NCBI RefSeq assembly: GCF_902459465.1 | Contig: NC_047076.1 | Location: 4,105,488 to 4,169,487 of the forward strand | From: Asterias rubens | Taxonomy: Eukaryota; Echinodermata; Asteroidea; Forcipulatida; Asteriidae | Direction: 5' to 3' | DNA: 64,000 nucleotides | The notes under the pieces: model-generated | Seen by the model: only the letters and a program-made list of their open reading frames with translations | Databases searched by the model: none | What the model was told of the DNA's origin: nothing | Translations under genes and position numbers: made by a program | Part shown: positions 1 to 11,500 of the stretch, one piece after another | Layout: every line of letters begins with the position of its first letter | Position numbering within the stretch: the first letter of the stretch is position 1

Positions 1-245
1 AGCACATGGCGCCGTGCGCTAGTCCGACAGACTATCACACGGCGTGCAGTACCCAGACGTCCGTTGCGTGTACGAGGATGATAAATTAATAGTCTGTAAC
101 CATTTCGGACTGCACTACACTACATTGAACACAGTAAGTAAAAGTGTTTGCAATCTGTATTCGCGTCGTCCGTGGATTGTAGCATTCAGGTCTGTAACTT
201 AATAATAATAGTACAGTATTTAGAAATGTTTGGGGTGTTATAAAA

Positions 246-412
246 CAAATATTGACTGCTTTTACTCGTGCAATGGTTAAAAACTATGACTCCCTCAGTG
301 ATCCCCGGAGTGTTCTATTTACCCTCGGCTTCGCCTCGGGAAAATAGAAAGCTCCGGGGATCACCTCGGGAGTCATAGTTTTAACCATAGCACTCGAAGC
401 AGTCAATATTTG
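246..412. repeat. Foldback (palindromic) miniature element
   Basis: The outer ends are inverted copies of CAAATATTGACTGCTT. The inner arms carry ACTATGACTCCC and GATCCCCGGAG in mirror order around a CCTCGGCTTCGCCTCGGG centre near 330. The left half of a related copy occurs at 7989-8060, so this is a dispersed non-autonomous DNA transposon rather than a local hairpin. No coding capacity is present. The superfamily is not recognised. Confidence 0.75.
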
Positions 413-415
413 TAT

Positions 416-487
416 AATAACTACAGACAATAGAAACAGCACATAGTTGACAATAACTACAGACAATAGAAACAGCACATAGTTGAC
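416..487. repeat. 36-bp tandem duplication (2 units)
   Basis: The 36-base unit beginning AATAACTACAGACAATAG at 416-451 is repeated without change at 452-487. It abuts the right end of the foldback element at 246-412. No function can be inferred. Confidence 0.85.
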
Positions 488-603
488 AACAAACATGGTT
501 ATATTTCACATGATCTTACTTTCTTTACAAGCTTTTTAGAAAGAAGTATGCTTGAAACCTCAGAAATTTTTAGAGGGACCCATGGAATGAAATATCATAT
601 CTG

Positions 604-850
604 GGCCCAATTTCATAGAGCTGCTAAGCACCAACAAAATTGCTAAGCATGAAATTTCTTCCTTGATAAAAAACAGGATACCCACCAAATTTCCACGTGA
701 TTTTCAGGATTTATAAGCAAACAACAGCTGATTACCAGTATCAAGCAATCTGTAACAAATGGAAATTTGGTCAGTAATCTTGTTTTTATCAAGGACGAAA
801 TTTCATGCTAAGCAAATTTTTGTGCTTACCAGCTCTATGAAATTAGGCCC
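604..850. repeat. Dispersed inverted-repeat element, GGGCCCAATTTCATAGAGCT family
   Basis: It starts with GGGCCCAATTTCATAGAGCT and ends with the inverse AGCTCTATGAAATTAGGCCC. Between them are mirrored GCTAAGCA and TTATCAAGGA motifs. Related copies lie at 15658-15850, 19978-20172, 36197-36355 and 61283-61468. It behaves as a miniature inverted-repeat transposon with no coding capacity. Confidence 0.75.
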
Positions 851-1984
851 TGATGGCTACCTAGGCAACTTATAGCCTACCAGAAATATTCTACTTACTA
901 CAAGATGAGGGTAGAGGGACCCATGTAGTGAATTAGCCCATCTGATGGCTGCTAGGCAACCACATGCAATTGATGAAACCATCCAAGATGCTGTAGGTAA
1001 AACATAAAAAAAATGTAATCATTGGGCTTAGCCATACCCAACAGTTTAGTTATACAAACATACCATGTTAGTGCATAGAAGAAGACATTTGTCATCAATC
1101 CAATCAAAACCAACATCCTATACATGTAGCTAAGAAAAGTACATGTGGGTTCGGATTGATGATACCCAAGTCTATTCCGTATGAACTATTTCAGCCCTAG
1201 GAGAGGGGGGGGCCATGGCCTCTAGAACAAAAAAAATTGTAGCCCACACCTAGAAGTGGCCTTTAGGCATTGTGTGTCTGGTGACTTGCATAAAAAATAA
1301 TAATACAAAAAATAAGCCAAGCACATTATTCAGCAAGTAGCAAGTAAAGTCTCATTTGTTGACCCTGAAACTACCTCGGCTTCTAACAATCAAACACAAT
1401 CAGGTTTATTAGAATTTACGATCAGAGTTGACAAGGAAATGACCCAAGTCTTCTCAAACTCTAGCACGATGCAATTATTTGCATGGGTTTTATTCAAAGA
1501 ACCTTTTTGAAATTCACTTTAGGCAGTTAGAAGCTAAAAACTTTGGAAAACAATGCTGAAATTAAAATTTAAAAAAATTATAATGCAGTACTTCAAGTTG
1601 ATTGGATAAAAATGGTTACCTTCCGTCTTGCTATTGGCTAACTCCTCCAGCATACCACACGTACCATGCTCCTTGCATGCATACCAAGCTTTCTTCCATA
1701 TGGAGATATGTGCATTGCATGGTAAGAAGGCCGACCGAGCATCCTCTTCTATAGCTAACGATGATAATGTCTCAACAGCAAGGGTGACTTTGGGATACAC
1801 CAAACCCTAGCAAAGGAAAGTAACAATATGTGTGAAATGCAAACTTGTGCCTACGATGCCTCTGGTCATTGCTTTGGTGCCCCTTGAATGTTCCTATAAA
1901 AATGTACAAAAATTATTCTCCTAGAAACAGGAAGCCGATGTAGTTGTCTGATAAAAATAATCATAAATAATTTTGTTTACTTAT

Positions 1985-2318
1985 CACTTTACACTCCCGA
2001 AGAGCATCTCAAAGCGCTTCCAACATTATTACCCCTGGTTACTGGGCCATTTAATTAATTTCCTAAACCATCTCATTCTCAGCTCTCTGTAGAGTACACA
2101 GCCTGTGCAACAAACTGCAATACTAAGCTACTCAATCACAAGAACCATCTCTGCCCTCATAGGTAACCATTTACCCTTGGGTGGAGAGAAGCAAAGTTTA
2201 AAAGTGTCCTGCTCAGGGACACAAGTGTCATGACCAGGACTCGAACCCAGCTCAACCAAAACACCAGAGTTGGTGTTCGGTGCTCTTATCCACTCGGCCA
2301 TGATGATGACACCCTTAG
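1985..2318 (-). mobile_element. tRNA-derived SINE, minus orientation
   Basis: Read on the minus strand, the element begins with a tRNA-like head of serine/leucine type (GGCCGAGTGGATAAGAGCAC, then a GGTTCGAGTCCTGG B-box at about 2232-2246). A body follows, ending in an AAGCGCTTTGAGATGCTCTT tail near 1990-2015. A plus-strand relative with the same head, body and tail lies at 22856-23150. Both show RNA polymerase III promoter-like boxes. A functional tRNA is excluded because the acceptor stem does not close. Confidence 0.7.
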
Positions 2319-2661
2319 TATTGAGTGTTGAAACACACCTGCATCCCTGGTGTATATTTACTCAAATCGGACTCCCCTGCAAGCGCTGTGTGTAGGTCAC
2401 TGTTGAATTCACACACCGTGACAAAACCTTCTCTTGGGGGTGGGGGACCATCAGCTAGAGTACACATGACTGTTGTCTGTCAAAAGGAGAACACAAAAGA
2501 CAAAAACATTAATTCTGAATTTGCAGGTTCGAATCCCGCCATGGCAATTTTGTTTACTTAAAACAAGTAAATGAAAAAAGTAGATGCAAAAGGTACTCCA
2601 AATTCATTGCATGGGCACTGCACAGACTGTCTCACCCTGTCCACTACACTATACTTCACAG

Positions 2662-2818
2662 TAGACCCAGTAATGAGTAACTGGGCCGACGCTGTACTCT
2701 TTTTTTCTCAAAATGTTGTCATTTTCGATAATAACATTTTGAAAAAAAAGGAGTACGACCGATAATGACAAAATTTTGAAAAAATTGAGTACAGCGCCCC
2801 AGTTAGTTACTGGGTTTA
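2662..2818. mobile_element. 157-bp palindromic MITE with 9-bp target duplication
   Basis: The ends are inverted (TAGACCCAGTAA and TTACTGGGTTTA). The whole body folds on itself through GCTGTACTC and GAGTACAGC and TTGTCATT and AATGACAA. The flanks carry the identical 9-mer ACTTCACAG at 2653-2661 and 2819-2827, which reads as a target-site duplication. A second copy is at 8764-8906. A 9-bp duplication would fit a Mutator-like origin, but the assignment is inference. Confidence 0.75.
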
Positions 2819-3337
2819 ACTTCACAGGTCCGCGTCAACTGATAAACATACATAAACCCCTCGCTATATGACTGAGAGATCTTTAACTATACTTAAAGAC
2901 GAGATCTGATTCTGAACGACAAAAATACTCATTAATTTACTTTAATACAACTTGTAATTTTTTGTATAATTTATAAATTTGTTTTTAGTTGGCTTTTATT
3001 TTTAGGAGTTTCGGAGGAAAATTCCAGGAGTATCAACTGCATCTTGAGTCTCGAGTCTTGAGTAGTGTGATCCCTTTGCAGCACAAATTTGGCTAAACTG
3101 GGATGGGTGCAGCGAGGCGTCACAGCCGTAAGGTGTGAGTGAAGAAAGAAAATAGACAAAGTGCAGACAAAAGTGGTAGATTGGAAGGGCCTCTTCATCA
3201 GGAGTATTTTAAACTTTTGTATATGTAGAAGTAGAACAATTTGAATTTTCTTTTATCAACACAACAGACCAGAAAAATGCTAAACCCCAAACCCAAGAAT
3301 GATTCAAAACTCCCCCTATTTTTGTTAACTTTTAACA

Positions 3338-3597
3338 AATACATTGTGAACAAATTATATGAATTGTCTTACATAAATATCTGAGATTTTGTCAATATTT
3401 GCTTGACACTAAAATTTAAACTAAATGGTTGTAATTTGTAGCAACCACAGTCAACTGTGGTTGTAGTCTAGTGGTTGTGCATTTCAGAAAAGTTTTGTTT
3501 GCTGTTTTTTGTAAGGCCTGTTTTAGTGTCAAGCAAATATTGACAAAATCTCAGATATTTATGTAAGACAATTCATATAATTTGTTCACAATGTATT
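3338..3597. repeat. Perfect 77-bp inverted repeat with 106-bp spacer
   Basis: The left arm 3338-3414 and the right arm 3521-3597 are exact reverse complements as read by eye. The spacer itself carries the mirrored pair GGTTGTAATTTG and CAACCACAGTCAACTGTGGTTG. Perfect identity of AT-rich noncoding arms suggests a recent foldback transposon or a recent inversion-duplication. There is no ORF inside. Confidence 0.85.
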
Positions 3598-4189
3598 ACT
3601 AGGATACTAGGACTCCTAGTTAACAACAACGATTACGAATAGCCACAACAGAACACCCATGCATGGCCACGGCCACGTCTGTGAAGTTTAGATTGATCGA
3701 AATCAATAGGGATAATTTGTACTTAAAACAAACTTGCAAGGTATTGGAAGAAAAGTCATACCAATTTTCTCTTACCGGCAGCAAATACCACTTGATTTTG
3801 CGGCTTTTGACGTTGCGCTAAGTTTCAAGCAACACACATTTTTTAAAATGTTGTCAGGAAATTTTCAATAAGCGAACTAGTAAAAAAATAGTCTGGACCC
3901 CAATCTATAAACAAGTTACACCATAATTTAATCACATGTTAACTGTAAAGACTAGACTTTTGCAACAAAATAACCAACGGCTGTTTGACGAACTGGGACA
4001 TTTAAACGGGGGCACCCATGGAAACTCTTTACAACCGCCTTTACTTTGAACAGCCGTAGCTACACAATTTTTGCGTTGCGTTGACGGGACGGACGTGCTA
4101 CATTCCCATCAAAAGTGAATGCGAACGTCAAGGACCTTCGCATGATACACTGTAAGTTGTCAATAGGGGGCGGTATATAAGATGAGTGG

Positions 4190-4497
4190 TATAGACCTTA
4201 TCGCAAATACCAATGCGCAAGCGCAGACTGTTGAATGAGGTGCATTGTGGGATAGATATGGATCAAATTTGGATACCAGCAAGACCACAATGCACCTAAT
4301 TCCAAGCTTTACGCGCGCGCCCCGGTATTTGCGAAAAGGTCTATAGACCTTTTCGCAAATACTGGGGCGCGCGCGTTAAGCTTGGAATTAGGTGCATTGT
4401 GGTCTAGCTGGTATCCAAATTTGATCCATATCTATCCCACAATGCACCTCATTCAACAGTCTGCGCTTGCGCATTGGTATTTGCGATAAGGTCTATA
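4190..4497. repeat. 308-bp zero-spacer palindrome
   Basis: The two 154-base arms meet at 4343/4344 and differ at only three positions (A/T, T/A and G/A changes near the centre-proximal third). Each arm also begins with TATAGACCTTATCGCAAATA and ends with the inverse of a near-identical sequence. Each arm therefore looks like one complete small MITE, and the structure looks like two copies joined head to head. Confidence 0.9.
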
Positions 4498-4681
4498 CTC
4501 GCAGCACAGACATAAAGAACCTACTCACGTCTGTGCTACACTCATAGAGCTATAATACAGACATAACTCTATGATGATACAGAACCTCTACATTATATAG
4601 CTCTATGGCTACACTATTAAGATATTGATTCTGAGCTGCCAATGATGAATTTATTATCTTAAAAAAAACACCCAAAAACAT

Positions 4682-4703
4682 ACAAACAAACAAACAAACA
4701 CCC
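4682..4703. repeat. (ACAA)n microsatellite
   Basis: A short run of ACAA/CAAA tetranucleotides lies in the intergenic stretch before the sorcin-like gene. Nothing else is recognised between about 4500 and 5500 except AT-rich DNA and the presumed promoter and 5' UTR of that gene. Confidence 0.7.
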
Positions 4704-5508
4704 CAACAAGCACCTCAACATCCAACAAACACATTTCATACACTGTTTTTTACGCAAATATTTTTGTATACAATGATGCATAATGACATGCTGACCGTGA
4801 GACAGATCTCTACATCTCTACATAATATGAAGAACAGCAGTGCGCACATAATTTATGAGAGCAACGGGCGCCTACAATCAACAACAAAAACTATCGAGTC
4901 CCCTCTCGGCAGCAAACATTGTGGAGGAAAGTTTACAAGTTGAGTAAACAAACTGGAGGCAGACCTGTAACTATATTAATTTTTCTAATTAAAATAACCC
5001 ATTAGTGTGCAGGTTGTCCCCTTGGCGAATTTTGAATGTTATTCAGGACAATCAGAAGTCCATCTTGGCAAAAAATCAGTTAGTGTCAGAGGGGTGACTA
5101 CAAAACTCGAAAACTAGAGTCCTTTTTGATGATCTTATTGGGCACAAAACACCCCTTTCCCGACACCACGCCCCGCCATTTTTTGCTAAAACTTTGATGA
5201 TTGCTCACGGTAGGGCGCCCTCCTCTGATGACATTTTTAAAACGACAGAGCTTCCTATACCAGTCTTTCGCTATAAGCCCGTAGAGTTATGCACTAGCCC
5301 CGCCCGTGTGTCCTGTGTACGTGCATGCAGACCACACAAGCAGGAAATAAACACGCTACGTACCACCGGCGCGCGCGGGGCCGGACACGGAAAAAAACAT
5401 ACCTACCTTATTCTACTCCATCCAGCACCAACCAGCGTCAAACGATCCACGACTAACTTCATATTTACCGATTTTTTTAGTTCCATTGACCTGTTTTTGA
5501 CAGAAAGA

Positions 5509-8500
5509 ATGGCTTATCCAGGCTACGGCGCTCCTCAGGCACATGCTCCTCCAGTGGCTGTAAGTATAAGACTCTGCAACACAGAGAAGATGTTTGTTTT
5601 GTTTTTATGTTTTTGGGTAGGCCTATATTTATAATACTAATAGATAGATAGGCTAGTAGTACTAGTATTAGGGACGTCGCCCGGTCACGTGACTGGCGAA
5701 CAATTTGACGAAGTTTTAATTTGCGACGGTGTCATATTTCAGTTCCAAAAATTTTTTTTTACGAAATGGTGTAGAATAAAAGTATGTTAATAATGTAAAA
5801 CTTTTGAGAAATTCGTTTTCTAGTACTTGACAAAATGTTAGAATAATTAGAAATTTACTTTCCGAGAAAAGAGAAGAAAAAATCCGTACTTTTCGTTAAT
5901 TCGCACCCCGTCAGCGCGCAGTTCATTTCTTGTCCCTGAATTGCCATGCGTGATGAAGTTTTTCTTTGGGCTGTCGTACGGCCGTAAATACGTCCAAAAA
6001 TATCGAAATACCCCTTAAAATGAAGCTTAGATGTTAGGCTTTTTAATTATGGCTAAGTCCACTTTGCCATAATTAATCTTAAACTATTGAAACAATGTTA
6101 AAATGTTTGTTGAAGGGGATTTTAACGATCGCGACTTAGCTCACCATCGCGACGCATACCAAACGAAAGACCGTGTTCTATTCTACAAAATGGTGGCCGT
6201 AGCTAAGTTGAGGAACGAGGCGGTTTTCAGCTACAGCGCCTTTTCCATGAGGGGTCGCTCAAGAATCTGTAGCTATTCGGTTGCAAGGTTGTGTACAGAG
6301 CTAGATGTCTAGTTTTGACCTCTCGTAAAGAGTCATTCATAAATCCCACTACAGCGCAGTGTACATGGTGACGTCATCGCGCCGAAACCAGACTTGCGCA
6401 ATGAAGCTGCAAAATGGCAGTTACTGCGCCGCGTGGGTCTTATATTTGTTTACACTCCATTATTCATTCGTGAAGAGCGGACGTGTATTGAGAATTGCAA
6501 GTGTTTATTGATCAAAGTGCAGAATATTTGCGGGAAATTTGAACTTTTTAGAGAGAACTTTTGTTTGTTGACAAAGAATATTCACATTATTTTCGTAAAA
6601 AAGAAATTGAACTTGTTTTTCGTCCGTCAAAATTGTTTTTTTTTCTTCGGATTTCGGTGATCCATATTCAGCAGTTTAAATTGCAAACTTTCTAATCTCC
6701 AATTTCACACATTTTATTCTGCAACTTAGCTTTGTTACTTGATTTTTGACTAAATATTATTAAGTTTTATTGTTATCTTTCAATTAAACATTTACTCTGT
6801 TATTTATTGGGGTTATGGGAATTTTGTTCTTGCTGTGCAATAACCTTGAAGGCATCTCACTTTTCTATTCCTTGTCCAAAAATGAAGGGGGTGAGATGTT
6901 TACTTTTTGAGATATGCACTTTTGAAAATGCGACATTATTTATTAGTTTTACACAGCAGGTGTCAAATTACGGGCAATTAGGCTCAATTTGCATATTTTG
7001 AAAAATAACAATAATTAAGATAATGAGAATTATGTTTTTGTTGTTTAATAACCTTAAAGGCATCTTACTTTTCTAATCCTTGTCCAAAAATGAAGGTGAT
7101 CAGATATTTACTTTTTGAGCTATGCGCTTTTGAAAACACGAGTTAATTCATTATATCTGGCAGGTGTCAAAATACAGATAATTAGCATGATTTGCATATT
7201 TTGAACAAGAAAAAAAATTATTTAGATAAGGGAATTTTGTTATTGTTGTTTAAAAACCTTAATGGCATCTCCCTTTTCTATCCCTTGTCCAAATATGAAG
7301 CTGGTTAGAGATTTCCTTTTAGAGATATGCACTTTTGAAAATGCAAGGTATATTCGCTGTTTGTTTATCTCAGCGGGGAGTCAGATTACACGGGTAATTA
7401 GGCCTAATTTGCATATTTTCAAAAATAACAATAATTAAGTTCATGGGAATTTTTAGTTGTCATTAAGTAACCTCAAATGCATCCCACTTTTCTACCCCTA
7501 GTCCAAAAATGAAGGTGGCCAGTCAATTACTTTTTGAGATATGCTCTTCTGAGAACTGTTGTTTATTCATTGTTTATTTGTTTATACGAAAGATCAAGAT
7601 ATGCACTTTGAGTAATCCCTGGGGACTTTGAGTCCATTTTTGAGGTCTGTTAATTCAAAATCCACGCAATCAAATTGGTTTTTTTCTTCAGTTCTCATAA
7701 CACTTTTTGCCTGGAACCAGAATATTTCAGTTTTGTGTAACTAAAAAGTCTAATTTGTTAATTAGGATTTTATTAAAATTGTTATTTGTTTGTTTGTTGT
7801 TTACTTTAGTTGCTAGGCAACGACCACGACTCTGAACTTGACACTAAATAACCACAACTCTGGAACCCCTTGACCGATTTTCTTCAAACAACCACCAAAT
7901 AACTCCATTTACTGAATTCTTTCATACTAGCCACATTTCAAAGCTATAGAACAAACATTGAAATTCTGGTTGCCATCCCTACTAGTATACAAATATTGAC
8001 TGCTTCGAGTGCTTTGGTTAAAACTATGACTCCCGAGGTGATCCCCGGAGCGTTGTATTTGGAAAAGTTTCCGTATGGCGCCACCACTTTTTCATTCGAA
8101 ATAAAATAATATAGTATCTAATTTACCTGATTGATATATCCCTTTTTGTAAAAATGAGTGAAAAAGTGGTGGCGCCATACGGAAAGTTATCCAAAAAATA
8201 TTAGTTCTTTTGAAGAGGCTTTGAGAAAAGTATCTTCACCTGTTTGACCAGTTCAGGATCAGTTGAAGGATAACATTCCGTATGGCGCCACCACTTTTTC
8301 ACTATTTTTACAAAAAAGGATATCTCATTGAGGTAAATTAGATACTATATTATTTCATATCAAATGAAAAAGTGGTGGCGCCATACGGAAACTTTTCCCA
8401 GTTGAATCTATTCTGAATCAGTAGAGTGCCCTTTATTGCAAACTTGTACTCCCATTCATAAAACTGTCTCTCAAGGACACAAAACTGCAGAGGTGTGTTG

Positions 8501-11500
8501 GCATTGACTTGGACTTCCTTTCTTTAGTGAATGTCATGCAAGTGTCTTCAATAGCAGCACAAAAACCCAGTGACAAAACCACAAAACAACAAAAATCTCA
8601 CGCATAGCTGGCCTCTGGACTTGGCATCTCTCGAGTCCATCCTCCTGACCGCTGCTAACGATGGTTACCAGACCGCCGAGGATGGAGGGTCACTCAGTCT
8701 CAGCTCAGGAGGATGGGGGGTTATGATTAATTATTGCAACTTAACTATACTAGCGATATTTTCGACCCAGTAACTCTGCTCTGGTCTGGGGCGAGCGCTG
8801 TACTCCTTTTTTCGAAATGTTGTCATGACTCATTACATGCATTACGACCGATAATGACAAAACTACGAAAAAAGGAGTACAATGGCCCAGTTACTGGGTC
8901 TATTTTAGATTATTAAATAAATTAAATATATAATTTATATATTTATGTACCGTCATGCAGCCCCACAGTGCCAATACGCTGGACTCCCTCCGCTTATTGG
9001 CCCTACTACGCCTACTCCTAGAACTATTTCGGTTTTGTCCGCTATCGTCTCCCGTAACCTCATCTCTCACGACAATAACGATGATGTTTCAATCATGGAT
9101 CAAATCGCTCTTTTTTTTTTTTTTTAATCTTGCCAAAATTAGGCTCTATGTGTCCTTTGATATCTCATTGTCCGAGGGGACGACAGAAAATCCACTCCGC
9201 AATCCCCAAAATTGTTAAAAATGATAAATTCTTACCGTAATTCAGTCCCCAAGTTTTACCATTGCACTACAAATGCCGATTATTCCCGACCGTGCGCGTA
9301 TTTTTGTCTGGGAAAAAATGACGCGGTGAGATCGATCACCCCTAAAAACGAGGTTGATGACTGCATGACAGAACCACGACGTCACTACTCAGTAGTACGC
9401 AAACAAATGTTAATTTATAACTGATTTGAATTGACTTTTTATTTAATATTCCTATTTCAGGATCCACTATGGGGATGGTTTCAAGCTGTGGCAGGCCAAG
9501 TAAGTACATACAACAGCTAGAATCATAATTTAAATTTGCAGTTTGCACTTCATTCTACTGTGGATTCCACAGTCTTTTAATACACTTGGTGCGATAAACA
9601 ATCTCTCAAGGAAAAAAGAATGGTGGTCAAAACAAATTTTGGCGAATGATAACTAATGGTTTTTGAACAGTTTGAGTGTTTTATACAAAGACACTGACTT
9701 GTGAATTTTTTTCGAAAAGGTTAATGGCCTGACGTTTTGACCTTAGCTGAGTTTTCTTGAAGAAAGATTTTCTGTGAAAATTTAATTTTAGAAGGTTTTT
9801 GAAATATCAATCCAAAAAACAGGTTGTCTGGCTGGTTAGTTCAGTTGTGGAAAGCATTACCATTTAATTTGAGAAATGGACTAATTTAATTTAGTGAAAT
9901 AACAAGCTACATCAAATTGCTTCTGAGTTTTAAAATAAAAGAGTTACATATGTAAGGGCAAACCCTACAAGTCCAAAAGTTAAAAATGGACCAGTGAAAA
10001 AGCTAACTGGTCCTGCTGGCTAGGAACTGAAGAAATTAAGGGCAAATCCTGAATAGTTTTAAGGCACTTATTAACAGCACTTTATCATAATCTTTCTTAT
10101 TTTTAGGATGGGCAGATTGAACCAGTTGAGTTACAGCAGTGCCTTACAGCCTCTGGCATAGCAGGAACATATCAACGTAAGTTTCTTCCTTCATACTTCC
10201 TTCAGAATTTTTTTTTTTTCCCTTTCTAAAATTCCCTCATGAGAAATATAAATGTGACAACAATTAAAGAAGAAAAGAAGTGATAACAATTTGTGAACAT
10301 GTGCTTTTCAATACAAAACAATACAAAAAGGCATTTATATACAGCTGTTTCATTTACACGTAGATCATTTAATTTTCTTTTTGCGTAGTGTTTTTATGCT
10401 TCCCAAAGATTATAGCTGCTCAACCGAGAATGAGTTGAACAATCAACTCCTCTGTGAAATATTATAGAAATATTGACTTCTATGAGGGGCACAGTTACAA
10501 ATATAGGCCCAAGGCGATGTCAAAACCATGACTATGCCCGAAGCGTAGCTGAGGGCATAGCTTTGGTTTTGACATCACCTTGGGCCTGTAATTATTACTG
10601 TGCCCCAAATATTTAGCAGTCAATTGTTATTTTATATACCGATGGATTCTTCTAATCTGTTGCAGTTATTTTTCCTTCCTGTTGTACTAATCTGACATCC
10701 GATCTATATTTTATTTGAGTAACTATAAATATAAATATGAATGGTACAACCATGAGTAAAATCTCTTTTGATGGAGTGTTGGTTCTGAAAAGAGCCGGTT
10801 TGGTCTCGACTATTCCAACATTATACTCCGCTCGTCTTCAGGAGAATGAACAATATATTCAGTTTCTCCTGAAGATGAGCAGAGTATATTGTTTGAAACG
10901 TCGAGACCGAACCCGCTCGTGTATTCATATTTTTATTAATAGTTGCTGTTATTCTCCACACCATGCAAAGCTTCAAACACCATTTATATTTTATTTGTTT
11001 GTCTCTCAGAGATATCAGCAAAAAGGCCTAGTCAATAGAATTTGCATGATGCACTGGCCCAAGTAAAAAACTAATAAAAGAATAATTTTTCTGCGATTTG
11101 TACAATTCAACAATTAAAGTGCTTTGGATGTTCCTGATGATAATAATAATAATAATAATGATCGGCACTTATATAGCTCTTCAAACAACAGTCCCATGAA
11201 GCGCTTTACAAAAATTAATGAGTAAACAGGTAAGTTTTCAGCAGATGTTTGAAAATGTTCTCGTTTGGAGCAGCTCTGATATGGCTAACTATTATATTTA
11301 TTTTTTTTAAATTTTCAGAGTTCAGCCTGGAGACTTGCCGTGTAATGATAGCTATGCTGGACGTATCCTTTTATTATTGACAATGCCACACAATATAGTA
11401 TCAGGATAACTTGTTTGTGTGCAATTTCTATTGCGTTTGCGGGAAATATGTTTTGTCATAGTCAAGGTGAAGGCTTAATGTTTATCACCCCCCCCCCTAA

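Noticed and set aside
110-150. Possible exon end with a GTAAGT donor near 139
   Set aside because: ACACAGTAAGTA resembles a donor, but no coding frame with recognisable similarity precedes it in the 138 bases available. It could be an upstream noncoding exon, which cannot be supported from this window.
416-487. CRISPR-like direct repeats
   Set aside because: There are only two adjacent 36-base units without spacers, in a eukaryotic genome. This is a simple tandem duplication.
5194-5634. 146-aa open frame covering the start of the sorcin-like gene
   Set aside because: The frame begins in probable 5' UTR and reads through the exon 1 donor. The real product starts at the internal ATG at 5509 and is spliced at 5559/5560. 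The upstream part has no recognisable domain.
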